Positions 24,734 through 33,590 of a stretch of 50,568 bases of DNA are shown one piece after another. The notes under the pieces were generated by a model. It searched no databases, was not told the origin of the DNA, and saw only the letters and a program-made list of their open reading frames with translations. The stretch's first letter is position 1; each line of letters begins with the position of its first letter. Source of the DNA: Kiritimatiellia bacterium (GTDB lineage: Bacteria; Verrucomicrobiota; Kiritimatiellia; UBA8416; JADHWI01); assembly GCA_030744755.1 (NCBI GenBank), contig JASLPY010000036.1, forward strand, positions 1 to 50,568, read 5' to 3'. The position numbers were made by a program, and so were the translations under genes.

Positions 24734-24816
24734 TAGTCAAAAGCTAACTTGACTAGAGAGGCTTAAACCTAGCATCATTACGCGATTGTGAAATTGTGCC
24801 GTCGAACACGGCTTAA
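24734..24816 (+). promoter_or_regulatory. Possible pseudoknotted leader of metK
   Basis: TAGTCAA (24734-24740) pairs with TTGACTA (24749-24755) around the loop AAGCTAAC. The loop's AAGCT can pair with GGCTT at 24760-24764 to form an H-type pseudoknot. A second GGCTTAA, identical over seven bases, is at 24810-24816 and could compete for the same loop; it forms the 3' side of a hairpin GCCGT/ACGGC (24798-24812). This is the size and place for a riboswitch or cis-acting control of metK, but I cannot match it to a known SAM riboswitch class. Confidence 0.3.
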
Positions 24817-24845
24817 TCAGAAAGAAAGCTCAAGAGGAAATTGGA

Positions 24846-26015
24846 ATGGCATCGAGAAGCTATATATTTACGTCGGAGTCGGTCACAGAGGGTCATCCAG
24901 ACAAAATGGCTGATGGTATTTCTGATGCCGTTCTGGACGCTCACCTGGCAGCGGACCCTAAATCACGTGTGGCTTGCGAGACTATGGTGAGCACCGGTCT
25001 GGTCGTGCTGGCCGGTGAGATTACCAGTGATGCCGTCGTGCCTTATTCCGACTTGGTTAGGGAGAAGATCAAGAGAATCGGGTATACGGGCGAGGATCCT
25101 GGGTTTGGCCACAACAACTGTGCAGTCATGGTATCGCTGGACCGTCAATCTCCGGACATCTCGCAGGGCGTGACTTCCGGTAAAGGACTTTTCAAAGAAC
25201 AGGGCGCCGGCGACCAGGGCATGATGTTCGGTTATGCCTGCAACGAAACCCGTGAGCTTATGCCCATGCCGATTATGTTTGCCCATCGCCTCACAAGGGC
25301 CATGGCGAAGGTCAGAAGAAACCGTAAACTTCCTTTCCTTCGGCCAGACGGGAAATCCCAGGTTTCGATCCTGTACGAAAACGGCAAGCCTTCCCGCGTT
25401 GATACCGTGGTGGTCTCAACACAGCATGATCCCAACGTTTCTCATGCCAAGTTGCGCAAGGCAATCATCGATGAGGTCGTGAAAAAGCAGATACCCAAGA
25501 AACTTCTCACCCGCGACACCCGCTACCTGGTCAATCCCACGGGACGTTTTGTCGTTGGTGGTCCGCAGGGAGATTGCGGTTTGACCGGACGAAAGATCAT
25601 TGTGGACACCTACGGTGGCATGGGCAAGCACGGCGGCGGCGCTTTCTCGGGTAAGGATCCGTCGAAAGTTGACCGTAGTGCCGCTTACATGGCGCGGTAT
25701 GTTGCCAAGAACATCGTGGCAGCGAAGCTGGCCAGCCGCTGCGAAGTGCAGTTGGCGTACGCGATAGGGTTTGCGGAGCCTGTATCGGTTCTCGTTGAAA
25801 CGATGGGAACCGGCAAAGTGTCGGATGACAAGATTGAGAAGGCAGTGAAGAAGGTGTTCGGATTGAAACCTGCGCAGATAGTGAAGCAGCTTGACCTGCT
25901 TCGCCCAATCTACGAGGCGACCTCGTCTTATGGTCATTTTGGAAGAACCAAGGACTTGGACAGTTTCACATGGGAGCGCACCGACAAGGCGGACGCCCTC
26001 GCGGCATCGGTATAA
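24846..26015 (+). CDS. metK: S-adenosylmethionine synthetase
   Basis: A 389-residue enzyme that makes SAM from ATP and methionine. Diagnostic blocks: [51 protein letters not shown], the [12 protein letters not shown] hexapeptide region, [20 protein letters not shown] and [19 protein letters not shown]. Length is standard. AGAGGA lies upstream of the ATG. It is paired with ahcY, 79 bases downstream, as an activated-methyl-cycle unit. Confidence 0.98.
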   Translation: MASRSYIFTSESVTEGHPDKMADGISDAVLDAHLAADPKSRVACETMVSTGLVVLAGEITSDAVVPYSDLVREKIKRIGYTGEDPGFGHNNCAVMVSLDRQSPDISQGVTSGKGLFKEQGAGDQGMMFGYACNETRELMPMPIMFAHRLTRAMAKVRRNRKLPFLRPDGKSQVSILYENGKPSRVDTVVVSTQHDPNVSHAKLRKAIIDEVVKKQIPKKLLTRDTRYLVNPTGRFVVGGPQGDCGLTGRKIIVDTYGGMGKHGGGAFSGKDPSKVDRSAAYMARYVAKNIVAAKLASRCEVQLAYAIGFAEPVSVLVETMGTGKVSDDKIEKAVKKVFGLKPAQIVKQLDLLRPIYEATSSYGHFGRTKDLDSFTWERTDKADALAASV

Positions 26016-26094
26016 ATCTCAACTAGCGCGTCATCCGCGTGAGAATGCCGCACCAGGGCGGTGCCACACAATCGATTGGAATAGAGGAGAGAGC

Positions 26095-27546
26095 ATGACG
26101 AAGCGCAAGAAGACAGCAAAGACTGCAGCGAGGACACGGCGCAAGAAGAAGTTCAACGACTACGTTGTAGCCGATATGGGGCTGGCAGAGTTCGGGCGCA
26201 AGGAAATCGATCTCGCCGAAGTCGAAATGCCCGGCCTCATGGCGATCCGTCGGGAATTCGGTCCCGAGCAGCCGTTGAAGGGCACCCGAATCTGCGGTTC
26301 GCTGCACATGACGGTTCAGACTGCTGTTCTGATCGAGACGCTGCAGGCGCTGGGAGCCAAGATTCGCTGGGCAAGCTGCAACATCTTTTCTACGCAGGAT
26401 CACGCTGCGGCAGCCATTGCCGCAACCGGCACTCCCGTCTATGCTGTCAAAGGCGAGACCCTGGAGGAGTACTGGGAGTACACCGGCCGCATTCTTGACT
26501 GGGGCAACGGTAAGGGTCCCACCTCAATCGTGGACGATGGAGGTGATGCTACGCTATTCGTTCACCTGGGTTACAAGGCCGAGGAAGACGCTTCTATCCT
26601 GAAGAAGAAGCCCGAAAGTCTGGAAGAGGCAGTGCTGCTCAAGCAGGTAGCGAAATCGCTGAAACGCGATCCGGAGCGCTTTCACAGGATAGCGAAGAAG
26701 CTCATCGGCGTTTCCGAGGAGACGACGACGGGAGTTCACCGGCTTTACCAGATGCACGAGAAGGGGCAACTCCTCTTCCCTGCATTCAACGTCAACGATG
26801 CCGTTACGAAATCCAAGTTCGACAACCTCTACGGCTGCAGGCATTCACTCGTGGATGGTATTGCCAGGGCCACCGACGTGATGCTGGCAGGGAAGATCGC
26901 GGTGGTTGCCGGATACGGCGATGTCGGCAAGGGATGCTGCCAGGCTCTGAAGGGGCAGGGCTCGCGAGTTATCGTTACCGAGATCGATCCGATCTGCGCG
27001 CTGCAGGCGGCGATGGAGGGCTACGAAGTCATGCGGATGGACGAAGCCTGCGAATTGGGCGACATCTTCGTTACTTCGACAGGCTGCTGCGATGTGATAA
27101 CTGAGAAACACATGCGCAAAATGAAAAACATGGCCATTGTCTGCAATATCGGTCATTTCGATAGCGAGATTCAGATCGAGAAGATGATGAAATACAAGTG
27201 GGAGAACATTAAGCCGCAGGTAGATACGGTTGAGCTTCCAAACGGCAATAAGCTGATAATTCTCGCGCAGGGCCGGCTGGTCAACCTGGGATGCGCAACG
27301 GGACATCCCAGCTTCGTTATGTCTAATAGTTTTACCTGCCAGGTGATGGCGCAACTGGGCATCTACGAGGAGAAAGATACGCTCCTTCCCGGAGTGTACG
27401 TTCTTCCCAAGACGCTCGACGAGAAGGTTGCACGTCTGCATCTCGGCAAGCTCGGCGTTAAGCTTGATGAACTGACCCGTAAACAGGCTAAGTATCTTGG
27501 AATCAAAAAGGAAGGACCGTACAAGCTCGAAACGTATCGCTACTAA
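26095..27546 (+). CDS. ahcY: S-adenosylhomocysteine hydrolase
   Basis: A 483-residue NAD-dependent enzyme that splits SAH into adenosine and homocysteine, removing the inhibitor of methylation. Motifs: [53 protein letters not shown] with the NAD-linked Lys/Asp, Rossmann GYGDVGKGC beginning near Gly273, and the C-terminal [15 protein letters not shown]...YKLETYRY tail. GAGGAG precedes the ATG at 26095. The first 20 residues ([19 protein letters not shown]) are an unusually basic extension not found in most homologues. The frame is open further upstream inside metK but that part has no similarity. Confidence 0.97.
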   Translation: MTKRKKTAKTAARTRRKKKFNDYVVADMGLAEFGRKEIDLAEVEMPGLMAIRREFGPEQPLKGTRICGSLHMTVQTAVLIETLQALGAKIRWASCNIFSTQDHAAAAIAATGTPVYAVKGETLEEYWEYTGRILDWGNGKGPTSIVDDGGDATLFVHLGYKAEEDASILKKKPESLEEAVLLKQVAKSLKRDPERFHRIAKKLIGVSEETTTGVHRLYQMHEKGQLLFPAFNVNDAVTKSKFDNLYGCRHSLVDGIARATDVMLAGKIAVVAGYGDVGKGCCQALKGQGSRVIVTEIDPICALQAAMEGYEVMRMDEACELGDIFVTSTGCCDVITEKHMRKMKNMAIVCNIGHFDSEIQIEKMMKYKWENIKPQVDTVELPNGNKLIILAQGRLVNLGCATGHPSFVMSNSFTCQVMAQLGIYEEKDTLLPGVYVLPKTLDEKVARLHLGKLGVKLDELTRKQAKYLGIKKEGPYKLETYRY

Positions 27547-27639
27547 GACTCCGTTCTGCAAGGCGATCCGGTTGGCGGCACCAGCCGGCAAAGGGGAGTG
27601 TATTTCGGTTAAATCACAAAAGGAGAGGATTAACAGACT

Positions 27640-28941
27640 ATGAGATCATCCGTATGGCGTTTCAGGATTGCAGCAATCATGGGCTGCGCTGTTGTGTGTT
27701 CAATCGCATCACTTCTGCCGGCCCTGGGCCAGGTTGAAGAAGGCATAGAGGCAAGGTGGTACGTCAGCCCTGGCCTGGGTGCAATGCAGTACGAAGGCGA
27801 CGAAGAAGTTGAGGACGGTCTCCTTCTGACAGCGCGTATCGGGTATGACTACTCGGAATGGTGGTCGTTTGAAGGCGGCTTTTTCATTGCTCCGAAGCTC
27901 GACGAGAACTTCAGGAACTCCTACGGGGAGAAAATCTCGCGACTCGAGGAAAGTGCCGGTGAAGGCGTTCATGACACTTATGCTCTCGGCCTGTTCGTAG
28001 ACGCCCTGTTCCATTTTACACGCTGGGAACGTTTGGACCCATATCTCACCCTCGGCGGCGGAATCACCACGTACGGTGAGGACCTGGGGAACGGGAAGAC
28101 CGATGCGGCTGTCCGGGCCGGTGGCGGCGTGATGTATCATTTCAACGACGAGTGGGCTGTTCGTCTAGACGGTCGAACGTTTATTGCGGGCGCGGATACC
28201 GAGGCAAACGCCATCATCGACGCCGGTGTAGTATGGACCTGGGGCGCACGCGTACCCGAAGACTACAGGGCGGTTGGCGGACCTTCAGACCGCGATGGTG
28301 ACGGGCTTTCCGATGCTGAGGAGGTCGATAGGTACGGCACTGATCCCGACAATCCTGATACCGATGGCGATGGCCTGACTGACGGGCAGGAGGTCCTCAA
28401 GTACAAGACCGATCCCCTGAACCCGGATACCGACTGGGACGGACTTACCGATGGTAAGGATGAGGTCCTGAAGTACGGTACAGACCCCACGAAACGCGAC
28501 ACGGATAATGGTGGTGTTGCCGACGGACACGAGGTCGTCGAGGACAAGACGAACCCGCTGGACGGTTCGGATGACCTGATGCTCTTTGAGCTGAACATCA
28601 AGTTCGATTATGACAAGGCGGTTTTGAAGCCCGAGTACTTCAAGCAGCTCGACACGATCGGCAAGGTACTCGGCAGAAACCCGAAGTCCACGGCCCGCAT
28701 CGAAGGACACGCGGACCGCGCTAAGGGCTCGAAGGCCGATTACAACAAGGAGCTTTCCCAGCGCAGGGCACAGTCTGTACTCAATTACCTGGCAGATGCC
28801 GCAGCCATCGACAAGGGAAGGATGAAGGCAGTAGGCTATGGTTTTGAACGTCCCAAGGCACCCAACGATCCGGAGCGCGGAAATCCCGATAACCGCCGTG
28901 TTGAGATCTACATCCGGGGTGCCGAGGCCGCCGCCCAGTAG
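27640..28941 (+). CDS. OmpA family outer-membrane protein with calcium-binding linker
   Basis: A 433-residue protein. A signal peptide ends near residue 31 (LLPALGQ). Residues about 35-210 are a strand-rich barrel-like domain ([44 protein letters not shown]). Residues about 215-305 hold four thrombospondin type-3-like Asp-rich repeats ([48 protein letters not shown]), likely calcium-bound. The rest is a peptidoglycan-binding OmpA domain ([44 protein letters not shown]). It should tether the outer membrane to the cell wall. Confidence 0.93.
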   Translation: MRSSVWRFRIAAIMGCAVVCSIASLLPALGQVEEGIEARWYVSPGLGAMQYEGDEEVEDGLLLTARIGYDYSEWWSFEGGFFIAPKLDENFRNSYGEKISRLEESAGEGVHDTYALGLFVDALFHFTRWERLDPYLTLGGGITTYGEDLGNGKTDAAVRAGGGVMYHFNDEWAVRLDGRTFIAGADTEANAIIDAGVVWTWGARVPEDYRAVGGPSDRDGDGLSDAEEVDRYGTDPDNPDTDGDGLTDGQEVLKYKTDPLNPDTDWDGLTDGKDEVLKYGTDPTKRDTDNGGVADGHEVVEDKTNPLDGSDDLMLFELNIKFDYDKAVLKPEYFKQLDTIGKVLGRNPKSTARIEGHADRAKGSKADYNKELSQRRAQSVLNYLADAAAIDKGRMKAVGYGFERPKAPNDPERGNPDNRRVEIYIRGAEAAAQ

Positions 28942-28952
28942 AGGGCTCAGCG

Positions 28953-30044
28953 GTGAAGACGATTCGACGGTATATCACGTTAGATTTCCTGGTAACGTTT
29001 TTTGTTGCCCTGGCAATCCTGACGTTCGTCATGACGATTGGCGTGGTATTCAAGGCAACGGAGTTGCTGGGTCATGGGATCTCGTGGGTCACAATTCTCA
29101 AGTTCCTTGCATCCGGGATGCCGGCAACGCTGACTTTTTCGATCCCTGTCGCGGTTGTTACCAGCAGCCTACTGGTTTTCGGCCGGATTTCGGCCGATGG
29201 GGAAATCACTGCCATGAGGGCCTGCGGTATCGGTATGTGGCGTATAATGGCCGGTCCGCTGGCCGTAGCGGCATTGCTCACGCTCCTGTGTCTCTATGTT
29301 AACAACGACCTCTCACCCCGCAGTCATTTCGCTCGCCGGAGCATGCTGACCGAATTCGGGGCCGAGTCTGTAGTGGACCTGTTGGAGGAGGGCAGGTTTA
29401 TTCAGGATTTTCCCGGCCTGACCGTCTATATCTCAAGAAAGAACGGGGCAGATCTGCAGGATGTCAGAATATACGACCTGCGAACCGATGGTGTGCGTCG
29501 AGAAGTCAGAGCTGCGCGGGGCAGGATTCGTGAAAGCGGTGACGGAAAGGATATCGTGATTGAGTTGGAAGACGTGCGCGTGGATCCGCTCGTAGACGGA
29601 CATCCCGGTTATTGCGACAAGTTGCCGCTTCGTATCGAGGACGCGTTGAGGAGGCGGAAGTACAGAAAGCGTGAGAAGGATATGACGGGCGCTGAACTCA
29701 TACAGAGGATACAGAACGTCTCTGCTTTCTACCCTCATCTGAACGGCGCGGACAGAAGCCTGGAAGTCACGGAACTGTTGGTTGAACTCAACAAGCGTCT
29801 TGCGCTCGCCGCGGGATGTATAGCTTTCGCCTTGCTGGGCATCCCACTGGGGGTAAAGGCCAACCGGAAAGAGTCGTCCATAGGCGTGGGCATCAGCCTT
29901 TTTCTCGTTTTCAACTTCTATCTCTTCATCATCATGGCCGAGTCCATGTCGGACAAGCCCATAGCACTCCCCCACATCATCGTGTGGATTCCCTGCATGC
30001 TATCCGTGATCCTCGGCGTACGACTGGTTGAAAGAATCAACTAG
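28953..30044 (+). CDS. LptF/LptG (YjgP/YjgQ) family LPS export permease
   Basis: A 363-residue inner-membrane protein, GTG start. It has three N-terminal membrane helices (FLVTFFVALAILTFVMTIGV; the SGMPATLTFSIPVAVVTSSLLVFGR block typical of the family, including the conserved SDGEITAM-like ISADGEITAMRACG coupling helix), a periplasmic jellyroll at about 130-265, and three C-terminal helices. It would be one of the two permease subunits working with LptB at 20353-21090. Whether it is LptF or LptG cannot be decided; the partner gene is not in the window. Confidence 0.92.
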   Translation: MKTIRRYITLDFLVTFFVALAILTFVMTIGVVFKATELLGHGISWVTILKFLASGMPATLTFSIPVAVVTSSLLVFGRISADGEITAMRACGIGMWRIMAGPLAVAALLTLLCLYVNNDLSPRSHFARRSMLTEFGAESVVDLLEEGRFIQDFPGLTVYISRKNGADLQDVRIYDLRTDGVRREVRAARGRIRESGDGKDIVIELEDVRVDPLVDGHPGYCDKLPLRIEDALRRRKYRKREKDMTGAELIQRIQNVSAFYPHLNGADRSLEVTELLVELNKRLALAAGCIAFALLGIPLGVKANRKESSIGVGISLFLVFNFYLFIIMAESMSDKPIALPHIIVWIPCMLSVILGVRLVERIN

Positions 30045-30204
30045 CGGCGGAGATATGCACTTGGATTGTACAGCGGTGGGGGGGGCGGGGGGCCCCCCCC
30101 CCCGGGCGGGGCGGGCCCGGGGGGGGGGGGGGGGGGCCCCGGCGGCCCCCGCGGGGGTGAGGGGCCAAATCGCGGCGGTGATTTGCAATGGCATTGTACA
30201 GCGG
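30044..30204. repeat. 33-bp degenerate direct repeat flanking a G/C block
   Basis: 30044-30076 and 30172-30204 align over 33 bases with five differences; both end in ATTGTACAGCGG. Between them lies the low-complexity G/C block. This may be a tandem repeat whose intervening part was damaged by sequencing or assembly error, or a genuine structured repeat. Confidence 0.75.
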
Positions 30205-30429
30205 GCGCCGCGCCCGTCGACCCCCCCGGGTCGCCGGCGCTTCCATTGGCTTGAGGGGCGCGGTCCTCGGCGACCGTCGTTGATATGGGCAACATGTTGT
30301 GAATGTGGTGTGCTCACGCCGGCCTCGCCTTATTGTTTTCTTTCCAATCCATGGGTGTTGTGTTATGCGTAGAAACTTGATGTGGCTGCTAAGCTACAGT
30401 TATACATGAACTTCGGAGGGTGACGGCAT
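30045..30429. other. Gene-free region with G/C homopolymer block
   Basis: 385 bases before fabZ with no believable coding sequence. 30077-30160 is almost pure G and C, including an 18-G run at 30119-30136. The block is bounded by a 33-base direct repeat (see separate entry). After it come further GC-rich palindromic words to about 30270, then normal-composition sequence with GGAGG at about 30415-30420 for fabZ. Confidence 0.8.
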
Positions 30430-30876
30430 ATGAGAGAATTTAACATTGAAGAAATCATGGAGCTTTTACCCCACAGGTATCCTTTTCTCCTCGTGGACAA
30501 GATTATTGAGTGCGATGGCGAGAAGCACATCATAGGGATCAAGAACGTTACGATTAACGAACCTTTCTTCCAGGGGCATTTCCCGGGAAAACCCGTAATG
30601 CCGGGCGTTTTGCAGATTGAGGCCATGGCCCAGACGGCGGGTATCCTTCTTACCATACTGGCCGGCGAGAACGCGGGTATTCCTTATTTTATGTCTATCG
30701 ATAAGGTCAAATTTCGTAAGGTGGTAAAGCCTGGGGATCAGCTGCGCATAGAAGTTGAAATTACCAATTCGAGAGTCACGACAGCCAGGTTCAAGGCAGT
30801 GATAAAGGTAGACGATGCTGTCGTTTCTCAGGCAGAAATGATGTGCATGATTGCTCCACGGGATTCTGGCGAATGA
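30430..30876 (+). CDS. fabZ: 3-hydroxyacyl-ACP dehydratase FabZ
   Basis: A 148-residue hot-dog-fold enzyme that dehydrates 3-hydroxyacyl-ACP in fatty acid synthesis. Motifs: MELLPHRYPFLLVDKI, GHFPGKPVMPGVLQIEA containing the catalytic His, and VKFRKVVKPGDQL. It overlaps lpxA by four bases (ATGA). The fabZ-lpxA pairing couples supply of hydroxyacyl-ACP to fatty acid synthesis versus lipid A synthesis, as in many Gram-negatives. Confidence 0.97.
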   Translation: MREFNIEEIMELLPHRYPFLLVDKIIECDGEKHIIGIKNVTINEPFFQGHFPGKPVMPGVLQIEAMAQTAGILLTILAGENAGIPYFMSIDKVKFRKVVKPGDQLRIEVEITNSRVTTARFKAVIKVDDAVVSQAEMMCMIAPRDSGE

Positions 30877-31646
30877 TCGACATTCATCCTACGGCAGTCA
30901 TCAGTGAAGGCGCACAGATAGGGCCCTCAGCGGTTGTCGGACCGTACTGCGTGATAGGTCCGGACGTCAGCGTGGGGGACGGGACAAGGCTCATGTCGCA
31001 CGTGGTTATGGATGGTCATACAACGATAGGCAAGAACTGCACGGTGTTTCCGTTTGCCTGCATAGGTAAGCAGACGCAGGACCTGAAATTCAAGGGGGAC
31101 AAGACCTTCGTAGAGATTGGAGACGAGACCACGATCCGTGAATATGTGACCGTGAATTCCGGCACCAATGAAGGAGAGACGACACGCGTGGGCAGCAACT
31201 GCCATATAATGGCATACTCGCATGTGGCACATGCCTGCACTGTGGGCGATCGCGTGATCATGGCAAACTGCGCTACCCTTGCCGGCGAGGTGGACGTGGA
31301 GGCCGACGCTATTCTGGGTGGGCTCGTGGCAGTCCACCAGTTCTGCAGGGTAGGGCGCATGTGCATCATTGGAGGATGTACCAAGATTACCCAGGACGCC
31401 CCTCCTTTCATGACGGTGGATGGCCACCCCGCTGCAGTGAGAGGGCTCAATCTCGTTGGCCTCAAACGAAAAGGGTTTGATGCCAAGGCCCTGAAGCTCT
31501 TGAAGGAAGCGTACAGGTGTCTTTACAGGTCGGATCTCTCTACCAGTAGCGCGGTCGAGAAGATCAAGGCGGAAGTCGAATCTTCAGCTGAGATCGAGCA
31601 TCTTTTGTCATTTGTGTCAGCGTCCCAACGCGGTATTATCAAGTAG
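30873..31646 (+). CDS. lpxA: UDP-N-acetylglucosamine acyltransferase
   Basis: A 257-residue left-handed beta-helix enzyme that starts lipid A synthesis. Hexapeptide repeats run through the first 190 residues (IHPTAVISEGAQIGPSAVV, CTVFPFACIGKQTQDLKFKG), with the catalytic His region MAYSHVAHACTVGD and the ending GLNLVGLKRKGFDAK typical of LpxA. The start ATG overlaps the fabZ stop; an earlier in-frame start at 30843 lacks similarity. Confidence 0.97.
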   Translation: MIDIHPTAVISEGAQIGPSAVVGPYCVIGPDVSVGDGTRLMSHVVMDGHTTIGKNCTVFPFACIGKQTQDLKFKGDKTFVEIGDETTIREYVTVNSGTNEGETTRVGSNCHIMAYSHVAHACTVGDRVIMANCATLAGEVDVEADAILGGLVAVHQFCRVGRMCIIGGCTKITQDAPPFMTVDGHPAAVRGLNLVGLKRKGFDAKALKLLKEAYRCLYRSDLSTSSAVEKIKAEVESSAEIEHLLSFVSASQRGIIK

Positions 31647-31670
31647 CACTTACCGAAGGGAGACAGGACA

Positions 31671-33590
31671 ATGAGAATAACCGTCACGATTCCCTGGCTT
31701 GTCGCGCTGCTCTTTCTGACAAGCAGCCCGGTTCCCGGCCAGACCGACAAAGGTGAAGGATCTGTCAACTTCAGTTTCGACCAGGTCAGTGTCCGCTCGT
31801 TTGTCAAGCTGGTGGGGGACATGACTGGCCGGAAGTTCATTGTAGACGAAGATGTTGACGGCAAGATCACAGTTGTCGCACCGCGAATCAAGCGAGCCGA
31901 AGTGTTTCCGCTCTTCGTTTCCATTCTTGAGTCGTCAGGGTGCTCTGTAGCGGAGAATGCAGGTATTTACCGGGTCGTTAAACTGCCGGAGCGCAAAGGT
32001 ATATCGGCTCCGGTTGTGGGTGCTGAAGAAGATGTTCCGTCCGAGGGTGTGTTTACCAAGATCATACATCTAGAACACGTGTCCGCTGCCGATGTGAGCC
32101 AGGCTATAGAAGCCAAGATAAGTGGCGGCGGTGCGGGGTCGGTGGGCGCCATTGAAGAGACCAACCACCTGATCGTTACGGACACCGCGAGCAGCATCCG
32201 CCGCATAGAAGAGATTGTTGCTCAGATAGATCGTCCCGGCCTTGCGCGAATAACGGAGGTGGTGCCTCTCCAGTTCGTGGCCGCCACCGAGCTTTCCGAC
32301 CAGCTGAATATCGCGATGGCCCAAAGCGAGAGCCGTGGAGAGCAGCTGCGCCGCCGGCTTCCGTCTACCTCGGGTACAAGGGTCAGCTCGAGCCGCGTTG
32401 CGACGGTTGTTCCCTCACCGCATTCCAATCAACTGATACTGGTGGGAAGCACGACCCAGATTGAAGAGATGAAACGCCTGATAAAGATGATGGACGTGGA
32501 GGCTCCGCCGGGACGTGGAAGATTGAATGCAATCTTTCTGAAGTACCTCTCCGCCGAGGAAGCGGCAGAAAACCTGACCGCGTTGTTTGCACAGACCGCA
32601 GGAGCCGAAGATGGCGGGCCCAAGAAAGTCAGCATAGCGATACAGGCCAGTCCCGCTAACAACGCCTTGCTGGTGGACAGCAGTACCGGCGATTTCGAGA
32701 TTGTCCAGCGTCTTATTGAAAAGCTCGATCAGATTCCTCAACAGGTTCATATCAGCGTTCAGATTGCCGAACTGACCATAAGCGATGATTTCACCTTTGG
32801 GGCGGAAATGGCGGGCCTTGCCGCCGCGGGGGAAGTTGGCGAGACCGTTGTTGTCGGCGGAAGCCTTCTCAACAACGATGCAGACAATCTCATGAGCCGA
32901 ATTCAAAGTGGTATCTTTCCAAATGGTATAACTTTCGGGGTAGGGGAAGGCGCCAGCCTTGACGATGAAGGCAACATATCCATGGGGTTTCCCGGTGTCA
33001 TTAACATCGAGGCAATTCGAGAGGACGGCCGTCTCGAAATCGTATCGGAGACATCACTTGAGGCGCAGGACAACCGTGAAGCCAGTGTTAACATAGTCAA
33101 CGAGATTCCAATCCTGACTTCAACTGTTGAGGACGGATCGGGAACGGCAAAGGACGTTATCCAGAACATCGAGCGAGTGGAGGTCGGGATCAAGCTCAAG
33201 CTCACTCCCCATATAGTGCCCGAGGGGCATGTCCAGATGGACCTCAACCCCAGTATTGAAGCGGTGATAGATGAGGGATCGTCTTCTGTCGAGTTTACCC
33301 CCACAATCGCCCGCCGGGTCGTTTCGACCACTGTTACCGTGCCCGATGGAAAAACCATAGTCATTGCCGGATTGACGCGCGAGGATCAGAAAACGATCGA
33401 AAGGCGTGTTCCCATACTGGGATCCATACCTATTCTCGGCTGGCTGTTTCGCAGCACCGTCGATGACAATGAGAAAACCAACCTGCTTATTCTTGTTACT
33501 CCGCAGATCGTGAGCGACATGAGCGTGGCTGAAGGGCTCATGAATGATTGGCGCACGAAAACCGGTCTGGTGCCCGATGAAGATAAATGA
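31671..33590 (+). CDS. gspD: Type II secretion system secretin GspD
   Basis: A 639-residue outer-membrane secretin with a signal peptide ending near residue 23 (TSSPVPGQ). Periplasmic N0 domain (NFSFDQVSVRSFVKLVGDMTG), then N1-N3 ring domains (FTKIIHLEHVSAADVSQAIE, VVPLQFVAATELSDQLN, NAIFLKYLSAEEAAENL), then the secretin channel with VHISVQIAELTI, IGIKLKLTPHI-type strand (VGIKLKLTPHIVPEG) and VPILGSIPILGWLFRS. GGGAGA precedes the ATG. First of a gspD-gspE-gspF run. Confidence 0.95.
   Translation: MRITVTIPWLVALLFLTSSPVPGQTDKGEGSVNFSFDQVSVRSFVKLVGDMTGRKFIVDEDVDGKITVVAPRIKRAEVFPLFVSILESSGCSVAENAGIYRVVKLPERKGISAPVVGAEEDVPSEGVFTKIIHLEHVSAADVSQAIEAKISGGGAGSVGAIEETNHLIVTDTASSIRRIEEIVAQIDRPGLARITEVVPLQFVAATELSDQLNIAMAQSESRGEQLRRRLPSTSGTRVSSSRVATVVPSPHSNQLILVGSTTQIEEMKRLIKMMDVEAPPGRGRLNAIFLKYLSAEEAAENLTALFAQTAGAEDGGPKKVSIAIQASPANNALLVDSSTGDFEIVQRLIEKLDQIPQQVHISVQIAELTISDDFTFGAEMAGLAAAGEVGETVVVGGSLLNNDADNLMSRIQSGIFPNGITFGVGEGASLDDEGNISMGFPGVINIEAIREDGRLEIVSETSLEAQDNREASVNIVNEIPILTSTVEDGSGTAKDVIQNIERVEVGIKLKLTPHIVPEGHVQMDLNPSIEAVIDEGSSSVEFTPTIARRVVSTTVTVPDGKTIVIAGLTREDQKTIERRVPILGSIPILGWLFRSTVDDNEKTNLLILVTPQIVSDMSVAEGLMNDWRTKTGLVPDEDK

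Larger units (their letters stand above)
24506..24845. other. ptsI-metK intergenic region with repeats and leader
   Basis: 340 bases without a gene. 24510-24715 looks like a dispersed repeat: on the minus strand it reads GGDTCPTERNPGFP and ETRPGELCALPLVW, phrases I recall from repeat-derived ORFs. A 7-bp tandem repeat lies at 24675-24702. The last 110 bases are a probable metK leader. Confidence 0.55.

Noticed and set aside
24506..24845. tRNA or other RNA gene after ptsI
   Set aside because: No cloverleaf or conserved TpsiC motif could be found; the stretch is repeat-like and leader sequence.
26016..26094. SAH riboswitch upstream of ahcY
   Set aside because: Small hairpins exist (GCACC/GGTGC) but the conserved SAH aptamer sequence is not recognisable.
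30028..30372. Proline/glycine-rich open frames across the G/C block
   Set aside because: They are by-products of homopolymer composition on both strands, with no binding site or plausible protein sequence.
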